Shown in pieces: positions 1 to 6,917 of a stretch of DNA of 64,000 nucleotides. This DNA is from Gordonia sediminis (GTDB lineage: Bacteria; Actinomycetota; Actinomycetes; Mycobacteriales; Mycobacteriaceae): the NCBI GenBank assembly GCA_004193205.1, contig RZUM01000002.1:868001-932000 (forward strand), read 5' to 3'. A program made the translations under genes and the position numbers. The first letter of the stretch is position 1, and each line of letters opens with the position of its first letter. Below the pieces are notes generated by a model. The model was given only the letters and a program-made list of their open reading frames with translations, ran no database searches and was not told where the DNA came from.

Positions 1-631
1 CGATCCAGGCCTTGGCAGCGGGGATCAGTTCCTCGATGGAGCCGACGACCTCGTCGATCAGGCCCGTCTCCTTGGCCTTGGCCGGGTTGAACCGCGTGCC
101 CTGCAGCAGGACGCCCATCAGCGCGTTCTGGATACCCAGCAGTCGGACGGTGCGGACCACGCCGCCGCCACCGGGCAGCAGGCCGAGGGTCGCCTCCGGC
201 AGACCGATCTGGACGCCCTTGACGTCGGCGGCCACGCGGTAGTGCGTGTGCAGCGCGATCTCCAGGCCACCGCCGAGTGCGGCGCCGTTGATGGCCGCGA
301 CGACGGGCTTGCCCAGCGTCTCCAGACGGCGAAGGACCCGCTTCATGCCGTTGACGCTGTGCGTCATCTCGGTGGCGATCTCTTCCTTCGACCGACCACC
401 GGCACCGCTGGTCATGTCCTTGAGGTCGCCGCCGGCGAAGAAGGTCTTCTTCGCCGAGGTGAGCACGACACCCGTGATGTCGTCCTTCTCGGCCTCGAGG
501 CGCTCGACGGTCGCGGACATCGACGACCGGTAGAGGTCGTTCATCGTGTTGGCGCCCTGGTTGGGGTCGTCCATGGTCAGGACGACGACGCCATCGGCGT
601 CCTTCTCCCAGGCAATCATGTTGTCACTCAT
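1..631 (-). CDS. fadB: Fatty-acid oxidation multifunctional protein FadB, N-terminal part (runs off window)
   Basis: The first 210 codons of a 3-hydroxyacyl-CoA dehydrogenase/enoyl-CoA hydratase alpha subunit are present; the gene continues beyond base 1. The visible part is the crotonase domain. It has the oxyanion-hole segment KTFFAGGDLKDM and both catalytic glutamates, one in GAALGGGLEIAL and one in GLPEATLGLLPGGGG, so hydratase activity should be intact. It starts at ATG 631 behind AAAGGA, 37 nt after the fadA stop on the same strand, which gives the usual fadA-fadB operon of the trifunctional beta-oxidation complex. The NAD-binding dehydrogenase domain expected next is outside the window. 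Confidence 0.9.
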   Translation of the reverse strand, partial: MSDNMIAWEKDADGVVVLTMDDPNQGANTMNDLYRSSMSATVERLEAEKDDITGVVLTSAKKTFFAGGDLKDMTSGAGGRSKEEIATEMTHSVNGMKRVLRRLETLGKPVVAAINGAALGGGLEIALHTHYRVAADVKGVQIGLPEATLGLLPGGGGVVRTVRLLGIQNALMGVLLQGTRFNPAKAKETGLIDEVVGSIEELIPAAKAWI

Positions 632-668
632 GTTGTTTGAATAGTCCTTTGGTCGTGAGAAGCGAGAA

Positions 669-1880
669 TCAGAGACGCTCGATGATGGTCGCGACACCCA
701 TGCCGCCGCCGATGCACAGGGTGACCAGGCCGTAGCGGCCGCCGGTGCGCTCGAGCTCGTCGAGGCAGGTGCCGAAGATCATCGCGCCGGTTGCGCCGAG
801 CGGGTGACCCATGGCGATGGCGCCACCGTTGACGTTGACCTTCTCGTGCGGGATCTTCAGGTCCTTCATCCACTTCATCACGACCGACGCGAACGCCTCG
901 TTGAGCTCGAAGACGTCGATGTCGTCGACCGTCAGGCCGGCCTTCTTCAGGGCCAGCTCGGTGGCCGGGGTCGGGCCGGTGAGCATGATCGTCGGCTCAG
1001 AGCCGACCTCGGCGAAGGTGACGATGCGGCCGCGCGGGGTGAGGCCGTTGCGCTTGCCCGCAGCCTCGCTGCCGATCAGGACGAGTCCGGAGCCGTCGAC
1101 GATGCCGGAGCTGTTACCGCCGGTGTGGACGTGGTTGATCTTTTCCACGTTGTGGTACTTCTGCAGCGCCACGTCGTCGAAGCCGGCCATGTCGGCCAAC
1201 GCCTGGAAGGCAGCCTTGAGCTTGCCGAGCGACTCGACGGTCGAGCCGGGACGACGATGCTCGTCGTGGTCGAGCACGATGACGCCGTTCATGTCGCGGA
1301 CCGGTACGACCGACTTGGCGAAGTAGCCTGCACTCCAAGCCTTCTCGGCGCGATCCTGCGACTCCGCGGCGTAGGCGTCGACGTCTTCGCGGCTGAAGCC
1401 CTCCATGGTGGCGATCAGGTCGGCGCCGATGCCCTGCGGAACGATGTAGTTCTCGTACGCGGTGAGCGGGTCGGTGAAGAGTGCACCGCCGTCGCTGCCC
1501 ATCGGCACGCGCGACATCGACTCGACACCACCGGCGAGCACCAGGTCGTCGAAGCCGGACGCCACCTTGGCCGCGGCCAGGTTGGTGGCCTCCAGCCCCG
1601 AGGCGCAGAAACGGTTGATCTGGGTTCCCGGAACACTCTCGGGCAGACCGCTGTTCAATGCTGCGGTGCGCGCGATGACCGCACCCTGCTCACCTACCGG
1701 CGAGACGACACCGAGCACGACGTCGTTGACTTCTGCCGGGTCGAGGGAGCCGTGCCGTGCCAGAACCTCGTCGATCAGGCCGGAGACCAGATCGACGGGC
1801 TTGATGCTGTGCAGCGAACCTCCACGCTGCTTGCCACGGGGCGTACGGATCGCCTCGTAGATGAATGCTTGATCAGCCAC
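669..1880 (-). CDS. fadA: Acetyl-CoA C-acyltransferase FadA (thiolase, beta subunit of the FadAB complex)
   Basis: A 403-residue thiolase that cleaves 3-ketoacyl-CoA in the last step of beta-oxidation. The nucleophilic Cys lies in [13 protein letters not shown] near residue 93. The C-terminal half carries [16 protein letters not shown] (active-site His) and the second Cys in CIGGGMG. I place the start at GTG 1880 ([16 protein letters not shown]) because AAAGGAA lies just upstream and the family begins at that sequence; an upstream in-frame start at 1898 would add six residues and overlap the ribosome-binding site. It is cotranscribed with fadB and divergent from the tandem TetR gene, which may control it. 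Confidence 0.92.
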   Translation of the reverse strand: MADQAFIYEAIRTPRGKQRGGSLHSIKPVDLVSGLIDEVLARHGSLDPAEVNDVVLGVVSPVGEQGAVIARTAALNSGLPESVPGTQINRFCASGLEATNLAAAKVASGFDDLVLAGGVESMSRVPMGSDGGALFTDPLTAYENYIVPQGIGADLIATMEGFSREDVDAYAAESQDRAEKAWSAGYFAKSVVPVRDMNGVIVLDHDEHRRPGSTVESLGKLKAAFQALADMAGFDDVALQKYHNVEKINHVHTGGNSSGIVDGSGLVLIGSEAAGKRNGLTPRGRIVTFAEVGSEPTIMLTGPTPATELALKKAGLTVDDIDVFELNEAFASVVMKWMKDLKIPHEKVNVNGGAIAMGHPLGATGAMIFGTCLDELERTGGRYGLVTLCIGGGMGVATIIERL

Positions 1881-1936
1881 GTTGTGTGTTCCTTTCACAT
1901 GAACAGGTGTGGTTCCGACTTCCAGGCTAACGCGGA

Positions 1937-1966
1937 ATAACTTGTTTGGCTATACCGGGTGGTCAA
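1937..1966 (-). promoter_or_regulatory. Candidate promoter for fadAB
   Basis: On the minus strand TTGACC (1961-1966) is followed after 18 bp by AGTTAT (1937-1942), about 57 bp upstream of the fadA start, in the 129-bp gap shared with the divergent TetR gene. The -10 is imperfect, and I could not find a convincing TetR palindrome in this gap. Confidence 0.35.
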
Positions 1967-2009
1967 GAAGCTACATGCATCGACAAATATGCGCTATGGT
2001 CGGTTCACC

Positions 2010-3182
2010 ATGCCTACCCCGAAGACACCCCGGCGCATCCGGCCCGCGGACCGCAAGCGACAACTGCTCGACCATGCGGCAGCCCTGTTCGCCGAGCGCG
2101 GCTACGCCCAGGTGTCGGTCGCGGACATCGCCCGTGCAGCAGGCGTGACCGCACCGTCGGTGTACCGGCATTTCGCCGACAAGCAGTCGCTGCTGGCGGC
2201 CGCGGTCAACGCCGGCGTCGACGACCTCGAGACCTGCACCGGCCGGGCGCTGACCGAGGGCGACGCACCGGTGGACGACCTCATCTCCTCGGTGTGCGCG
2301 TTGGGTGTCAAACGACCCGAGTCGACGTCGCTGTGGCGGTGGGGCAGTCAGCACCTCAGCGACGAACAGAACCGCGAGGTGGTGCTGCGCACGCGCGCGA
2401 TCCTGCATCACTGGGCCGACGTTCTGGCCGACGGCACCGACCTCACCGAGCGTGAAGCGGTCACCCTCGCCTGGGCGATGATCAGCGTCGCCGGCAGCCT
2501 CTCGGTACACCGAACCCGGATGTCGCTGACTCGCACACTGGCCGAGGTGGACGCACTGGTGCGGCGCCTGATCGCGCTGCGACCCGACTCGGCACCACCG
2601 CTACCCCCCCTACCGCCGACGGGCACGGGCGCACCCACCCGCCGCGACGAGATCCTGGACGCCGCCGCGACGCTGTTCGCCGAACGGGGTTACGCCGGCG
2701 TCGGCATGGACGACATCGGCGCCGCCGTCGGGATCACCGGTCCGAGCGTCTACAAACACTTCAGTTCCAAGATCGCGATCCTGATCGGCATCGGTCAGCG
2801 CGGCGCGACGCGCCTGGAAGCCGGCGTGATGACCGCCTACGCCACGACCTCCGATCCCGCGAAACTGCTTGCGCTGCTGATCGACTCGTATGTCAACGTG
2901 ATCACTTCCACACCCGAGCTGTCGGTCACCTTCAACAGTTCCGACGCACTGGCGGGCCAACCGAACGCCTCGGACCTCGTCGACATCCAGCGTCGCTACG
3001 TGGCCCGGTGGGTGGATCTGCTCATGCAGACCGACCCCGATCTGCCCCGCGACCGCGCGGCGATCGACGTCCACGCCGCGCTGAGCATCGTCAACGACGC
3101 GGTCCGGATGCGTCGCGGCACCAGCCGGCCCGAGTTCGGCGCACAGATGGCTTACCTGATGAAGGGCGTGTTGAACGTCTGA
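2010..3182 (+). CDS. Tandem TetR-family regulator (two TetR units in one chain)
   Basis: A 390-residue protein with two complete TetR modules. Helix-turn-helix 1 lies near residues 15-60 (LFAERGYAQVSVADIARAAG then SVYRHFADKQ). Helix-turn-helix 2 lies near 205-255 (LFAERGYAGVGMDDIGAAVG then SVYKHFSSK). A proline-rich linker (PPLPPLPPTGTG) joins them. TetR proteins are normally about 200 residues and dimerise, so a single chain could supply both half-site readers. ATG 2010 is preferred because the following residues match the usual short basic leader; in-frame upstream starts exist at 1959 and 1989. It is divergent from fadA, so it may regulate fatty-acid oxidation, but its ligand is unknown. 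Confidence 0.85.
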   Translation: MPTPKTPRRIRPADRKRQLLDHAAALFAERGYAQVSVADIARAAGVTAPSVYRHFADKQSLLAAAVNAGVDDLETCTGRALTEGDAPVDDLISSVCALGVKRPESTSLWRWGSQHLSDEQNREVVLRTRAILHHWADVLADGTDLTEREAVTLAWAMISVAGSLSVHRTRMSLTRTLAEVDALVRRLIALRPDSAPPLPPLPPTGTGAPTRRDEILDAAATLFAERGYAGVGMDDIGAAVGITGPSVYKHFSSKIAILIGIGQRGATRLEAGVMTAYATTSDPAKLLALLIDSYVNVITSTPELSVTFNSSDALAGQPNASDLVDIQRRYVARWVDLLMQTDPDLPRDRAAIDVHAALSIVNDAVRMRRGTSRPEFGAQMAYLMKGVLNV

Positions 3183-3304
3183 CGACGGAGCGTCACGACC
3201 CGTCCTCACACCACCCTGCCTCGCTCCCGTCCGAGATCTCCGTCTCGATAGTCATATGAACTCCTTCACTTGAGCCGCCACAACGCCGCGAGGCACGTGA
3301 CATC

Positions 3305-3332
3305 AAACCCGAATTGAACTTAATTCGGGTTT
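3305..3332. repeat. Perfect 11-bp inverted repeat, possible operator or terminator
   Basis: AAACCCGAATT (3305-3315) and its exact complement AATTCGGGTTT (3322-3332) are separated by six bases. It sits in the 299-bp gap between the tandem TetR gene and the acyl-CoA dehydrogenase gene. It could end transcription of the TetR gene or bind a regulator. A related half-sequence, ACCCGAATT, recurs at 4657-4665 in front of the next TetR gene. Confidence 0.55.
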
Positions 3333-3402
3333 GTTCGTCCGTCAACGCCATCCGTCAGTCCGCCGTCGTTCTCGCGCGGTCGATCCGGGCGAATGCGGGC
3401 GT

Positions 3403-3446
3403 TTGACACAACCTCCCCCGCAGCGCATATTGAAGTGAGTTCACTT
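3403..3446 (+). promoter_or_regulatory. Promoter plus 14-bp operator for the acyl-CoA dehydrogenase gene at 3482
   Basis: TTGACA (3403-3408), 17 bp, CATATT (3426-3431), then the near-palindrome AAGTGAGTTCACTT (3433-3446), 35 bp upstream of the start codon. The same promoter-operator arrangement recurs at 18905, 19850, 35710 and 35816, so I read it as one shared regulon. Confidence 0.7.
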
Positions 3447-3481
3447 TTGTTCGTGATTCATCGCACACGGAGTCAATCAAC

Positions 3482-4657
3482 ATGAGCACCCAGACCGCAC
3501 CGTGGACCGTCGACACCGGGATCCACCTTCTCCCCGACGAATCGGAGATCGACCTGCACGAAACCATCCGTGCGATTCTCGGGTCCGCGGGTGACATCGA
3601 GGACATCCGGCGGATCGCTGCGACCGACCGTGGCTTCTCGCCGGACCTCTGGCGGGAGCTGACCGAGTCCATGGCGGTGACCACCATGGCCGTACCGGAA
3701 TCCGTCGGGGGCCTCGGCTATGGGCTGCAATACCTGAGCGCAGTCATCGAAGAATGCGGACGAGCACTGCGTCCGGAACCCGTGCTCTCGTCCGCCGCCG
3801 TCGGCATCCCGGCCGTTCTCCTCGGCCATGATGACCGCCTCGAACCACTGCGGTCCGCGGCATTGAGCGGCAGCCTCCTCGTGACGACGACATCCCTGTC
3901 CGTCGAGACCGACCGGCTGCACGCCTCCGGTAGCCCGTCCGGGTGGACCATCGATGGAGACGCGCGCCTCGTCGACCGACCCGACGCCGATGTCGTGATC
4001 GCCACCGCGAGAACCGCGGCCGGGCAGGCCCTGTTCGCGATCCCCGTGACGGACGGCGCTCGCCTGCGGGCACTGCCATCGATCGACCCGACGCGCACGC
4101 AAGCGTCCTTGAGCTGCCGAAGCGCCCCGGCGATCCTGCTCGCCGATCCCACGACGAGCGCCGGCGAGGTCGCGCGCCTGCGTATCCGCGCGATCATCGC
4201 GCTCGCCGCCGAGAACGTCGGCATCGTCGACCGGCTCTTCGAGATGACTTGCGAGTACACGCGTTCGCGTCAACAGTTCGGGCGTCCGATCGCCTCGTAC
4301 CAGGCGATCAAACACCGGCTGGCCGACATGTTCCTCGACGTCGAGCGCGCACGGTCCGCGGCACGCTATGCGGCAGCGTTCCACGACGCCGCGGAACACG
4401 ACTCCGATGGCGCCCGCAGTGACCTCGCGGATCTCGAACTTGCCGCCTCGGTTGCCGGCGCTGTATGCGGCGACGCCGCAATCCGGGTCGCCACCGAAGC
4501 GATCCAGCTCCATGGTGGTATCGGATTCACCTGGGAGCACCCAGCACACAGCTACTACCGGCGGGTCCTGACCAACGAGACCCTGTTCGGCAGCCCGAGC
4601 GAACACCGACAGCGAATCGCCGCATTGGCAACGTCGAGACCTGCTGATACAGCTTGA
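3482..4657 (+). CDS. Acyl-CoA dehydrogenase family protein
   Basis: A 391-residue flavin acyl-CoA dehydrogenase, predicted to introduce an alpha,beta double bond into an acyl-CoA. The central fold is recognisable from VPESVGGLGYG near residue 80. The C-terminal helical domain contains YTRSRQQFGRPIASYQAIKH and LHGGIGFTWEHPAHSYYRR, the signature of ACADs resembling the steroid-type FadE subunits. The mid-domain is divergent, as in the beta chains of heteromeric FadE pairs, so it may need a partner such as the enzyme at 22337. It is the first gene after its own operator-bearing promoter, and a TetR gene follows 57 bp downstream. Confidence 0.85.
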   Translation: MSTQTAPWTVDTGIHLLPDESEIDLHETIRAILGSAGDIEDIRRIAATDRGFSPDLWRELTESMAVTTMAVPESVGGLGYGLQYLSAVIEECGRALRPEPVLSSAAVGIPAVLLGHDDRLEPLRSAALSGSLLVTTTSLSVETDRLHASGSPSGWTIDGDARLVDRPDADVVIATARTAAGQALFAIPVTDGARLRALPSIDPTRTQASLSCRSAPAILLADPTTSAGEVARLRIRAIIALAAENVGIVDRLFEMTCEYTRSRQQFGRPIASYQAIKHRLADMFLDVERARSAARYAAAFHDAAEHDSDGARSDLADLELAASVAGAVCGDAAIRVATEAIQLHGGIGFTWEHPAHSYYRRVLTNETLFGSPSEHRQRIAALATSRPADTA

Positions 4658-4685
4658 CCCGAATTCACCTCATTCGACGTATACT
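4654..4685 (+). promoter_or_regulatory. Candidate autoregulated promoter of the TetR gene at 4715
   Basis: TTGACC (4654-4659) and a good -10, TATACT (4680-4685), are 20 bp apart. The spacer holds the short inverted repeat CGAAT-N7-ATTCG (4660-4676), which could be the binding site of the regulator encoded just downstream. The 20-bp spacing is long, so the -35 assignment is uncertain. Confidence 0.45.
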
Positions 4686-4714
4686 CCGGAAATCGAAGGA
4701 ATAAGGGGGTAGCC

Positions 4715-5341
4715 ATGCCCGTGGCAACCGAGGTTCGCGAGGACGGACCCCGTTCCAAGCGCGCGCGGATTCTGACCGTGGCGATCGAACAGTTCGGCAA
4801 GGTCGGCTACGAGCACACCAAGTGGGCATCAGTCGCCGGCGAGGTGGGCATCGGACAGACCGCCCTCTACCACTACTTCGAATCGAAAGCGCACTGCCTG
4901 CTGACCATCATGCGCCTCGAACTCTCCGACTCGGTCACCCGTTTCGAGGACGCGACCGCGGGGGTAGCCGATCCCGAGGAGGCGCTGCGTGCCGCCGTCG
5001 CCGCCTCCCTCCGCGGCGAGCCGATCGATGCGTTACAGCGCCGAATCCTCCAGAACCACATGGACATCCTGAGCACACCTCGCCAGTCCGACAAGGAGGA
5101 GGCCGAACGCCTCCGCTCCCGCGAGGTGGTCGCCGAGATCGAGAAGAACTGGGCGGAGCTCATCAAGCGCGGGATGGACACCGGCGCCTTCGCACCCGGA
5201 GACCCCGTGGTCTACTCGCGTCTCGTTCTGGGCGCGCTCGTCAGCGTGTGGCGGTGGTACCGCCCGGGTGGTTCGATCTCGCTGGAGGACCTGACCACGA
5301 CCGTGTCAGACACGGCGGTCCGAATGGTCCGTCGCGCGTGA
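4715..5341 (+). CDS. TetR-family transcriptional regulator
   Basis: A 208-residue TetR repressor. The N-terminal helix-turn-helix spans about residues 15-60 (AIEQFGKVGYEHTKWASVAG then TALYHYFESKAHC); the rest is the all-helical ligand domain of TetR_C type. The start at ATG 4715 follows AAGGGGG. Its stop overlaps a GTG (GTGA, 5338-5341) that begins the decayed hydrolase gene, so the two were once translationally coupled. It is the regulator gene closest to the operator-bearing promoters of the catabolic supercluster and so the leading candidate for their repressor; that link is inference. Acyl-CoA ligands are common for relatives. Confidence 0.88.
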   Translation: MPVATEVREDGPRSKRARILTVAIEQFGKVGYEHTKWASVAGEVGIGQTALYHYFESKAHCLLTIMRLELSDSVTRFEDATAGVADPEEALRAAVAASLRGEPIDALQRRILQNHMDILSTPRQSDKEEAERLRSREVVAEIEKNWAELIKRGMDTGAFAPGDPVVYSRLVLGALVSVWRWYRPGGSISLEDLTTTVSDTAVRMVRRA

Positions 5342-6065
5342 CCGCTACGCATTCTGCCCCCGCCCTCGAGATCGACCGCACCGAGCTCGTCGTCGATGTG
5401 TCGTCAGCCCTCCCGTTCGGATGCTCGCCCGTGCCGCACATGCATTCGTCGAGGCGGTTCGTATGCGCTCCAGCGCTGCGGTGGCGGGATTGCCGGACTT
5501 CACCCGAATCGTCGGGATCGGTCATTCCTTGGGCGGCTCGCTCGTCGTCGTGCAGCAGGCTCAGCATGGCTCGTACGACGCGGTCGTCGCACTCGGTAGT
5601 ACGCAGAGCCCGAAGGCTGCGGTCGACGACTCGATGGGCCGGGCCGGCGACTCCTGGCTGGAAGTCGCCGATGCACAGGCAACCCAATTCCTCGGTAGCG
5701 ACGCGCCGTACGGTTACCCGGCGAAGAAGGGCAGTGAGAGCTGGCTTTACGGCCCCAACGATGATCCGGTGGTGACGGCCGAAGACGTCGAGATCAGCGT
5801 CGAATGGCCGCGGGCGCCCTACGTGGAAGCCCTCGGCCCCGGCCTCACCGAGCGGTTCGCTCGAGAGTTCTGAGGCCCGCTCTTCCTCGGGTTCGGTGAG
5901 GTCGATCTACCGGCACACCCACGGCGGGAGCCCGAGTACTACCAATCCTGCACGGACGTGACCCTGTACATTCAGCCCGATGCCGCGCGCTGCTCGAACT
6001 TCTCGCCGCGTCGACACCAGCTCTGGGATCGAATCACCGGATGGGAGAGGTCGGTCCGGGCCTGA
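5338..6065 (+). pseudogene. Alpha/beta-hydrolase pseudogene (internal deletion and in-frame stop)
   Basis: GTG 5338 overlaps the TetR stop and opens a typical hydrolase N-terminus (VTATHSAPALEIDRTELVVD). The reading frame then breaks. The frame that resumes at about 5415 encodes the nucleophile elbow IVGIGHSLGGS but lacks the residues that normally carry the HG oxyanion motif. A TGA at 5871-5873 interrupts it, and the same frame continues for 63 more codons with a well-preserved hydrolase C-terminus (PLFLGFGEVDLPAHP, then RRHQLWDRITGWERSV) up to 6065. This is a gene lost by a deletion with frameshift plus a nonsense change (CGA to TGA is the simplest reading). Confidence 0.75.
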
Positions 6066-6074
6066 AGACCTCAA

Positions 6075-6104
6075 CTGCGGCCCGGTCAACCAACCGGGCC
6101 GCAG
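6075..6104. terminator. Bidirectional hairpin terminator
   Basis: A perfect 12-bp GC-rich stem, CTGCGGCCCGGT (6075-6086) with ACCGGGCCGCAG (6093-6104), and a 6-nt loop. It lies exactly between the convergent hydrolase remnant and the end of the long minus-strand operon. No clear U-tract is present, as is common in high-GC actinobacteria. Confidence 0.7.
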
Positions 6105-6108
6105 CAGC

Positions 6109-6897
6109 TCACACAGTGAACCGACCACCGTTGCTCAGCAACACCGCACCCACCACATTCGCCGCACCGGGCGAGGCGAGGTAGAGAATCGTGTCGGCGA
6201 GTTCCTCTGGCGAGGCGTAGCCGCGGGCCGGTCCGGCGGCCATCGCGGCTCGCAGATGCGCGGGTGTCCGGGCCGCCATGCCGGTGTCGACCGGCCCTGG
6301 AGCCACAGTGTTCACTCGAACACCGTAGGGCAGAACTTCTTTGGCGACCGATTGGGTGAGCGCATGTACCGCGGCCTTGGACGCCGAGTAGTGCGGATAT
6401 CCGATGAGCGTGTCGAACGCCGACGACGATCCCACGGTGACGATCGCGCCACCACCGCGCCCACGCATCGCCCGCACCGCCTCGCGTAGCACGTGAAACG
6501 TCCCATCGAGGTTCACGGCCATCACGCGGCGCCACATGTCGTCGGTCAGCCGGCCGATCACATCGACCGGTTCGCCGGACTCGTTGGCCTCGAGGATCCA
6601 CTGCTTACTGACGGGGTCGTCGACGCCTGCTGCGTGCACGACCACATCGACACGTCCGCTTTCGGCGACGATCGTCTCGAACGCTTCAGCCATCTGATTG
6701 GCGTCGGAGACATCGACAGTCAGCGAGGCCGCACCGGGAATCGTAGCGGCCACCTTGTCGACAGTCTCTTTCGATACGTCGACGAGATACACACGTTCGG
6801 CGCCGCGCGCTGTGAGTTCACGTGCGGTCGCCGCGCCAATCCCTGAACCTGCGCCGGTCACGACGGCCACCGCACCCTCAAATTGTCTGTCCACCAT
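6109..6897 (-). CDS. SDR-family NAD(P)-dependent oxidoreductase (last gene of the long operon)
   Basis: A classical short-chain dehydrogenase of 262 residues. It has the nucleotide-binding motif VTGAGSGIG at the N-terminus, VVHAAG, the catalytic Ser in VTVGSSSAF, and Tyr/Lys in HYSASKAAV. ATG 6897 is preferred because GGAGG lies 5 nt upstream; ATG 6909 would place that Shine-Dalgarno inside the gene. It follows the flavin reductase gene by 20 nt, so the two probably act on one oxygenated intermediate, for example alcohol/ketone interconversion. NNAG is replaced by HAAG, which is a tolerated variant. Confidence 0.87.
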   Translation of the reverse strand: MVDRQFEGAVAVVTGAGSGIGAATARELTARGAERVYLVDVSKETVDKVAATIPGAASLTVDVSDANQMAEAFETIVAESGRVDVVVHAAGVDDPVSKQWILEANESGEPVDVIGRLTDDMWRRVMAVNLDGTFHVLREAVRAMRGRGGGAIVTVGSSSAFDTLIGYPHYSASKAAVHALTQSVAKEVLPYGVRVNTVAPGPVDTGMAARTPAHLRAAMAAGPARGYASPEELADTILYLASPGAANVVGAVLLSNGGRFTV

Positions 6898-6917
6898 CGA
6901 ATCCTCCACTTTCTCGA

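Noticed and set aside
804-1940. Long plus-strand open frame opposite fadA, and similar ones opposite most genes (for example 7650-8855, 35903-37093, 44019-45581)
   Set aside because: They are antisense shadows created by high GC at third codon positions: Arg/Asp/Val-rich, without motifs or ribosome-binding sites, and facing genes with clear family signatures.
5871-5873. In-frame TGA in the hydrolase as a selenocysteine codon
   Set aside because: No selenocysteine-type active site exists there, and the same gene also has an internal deletion with a frame break, so decay explains it better.
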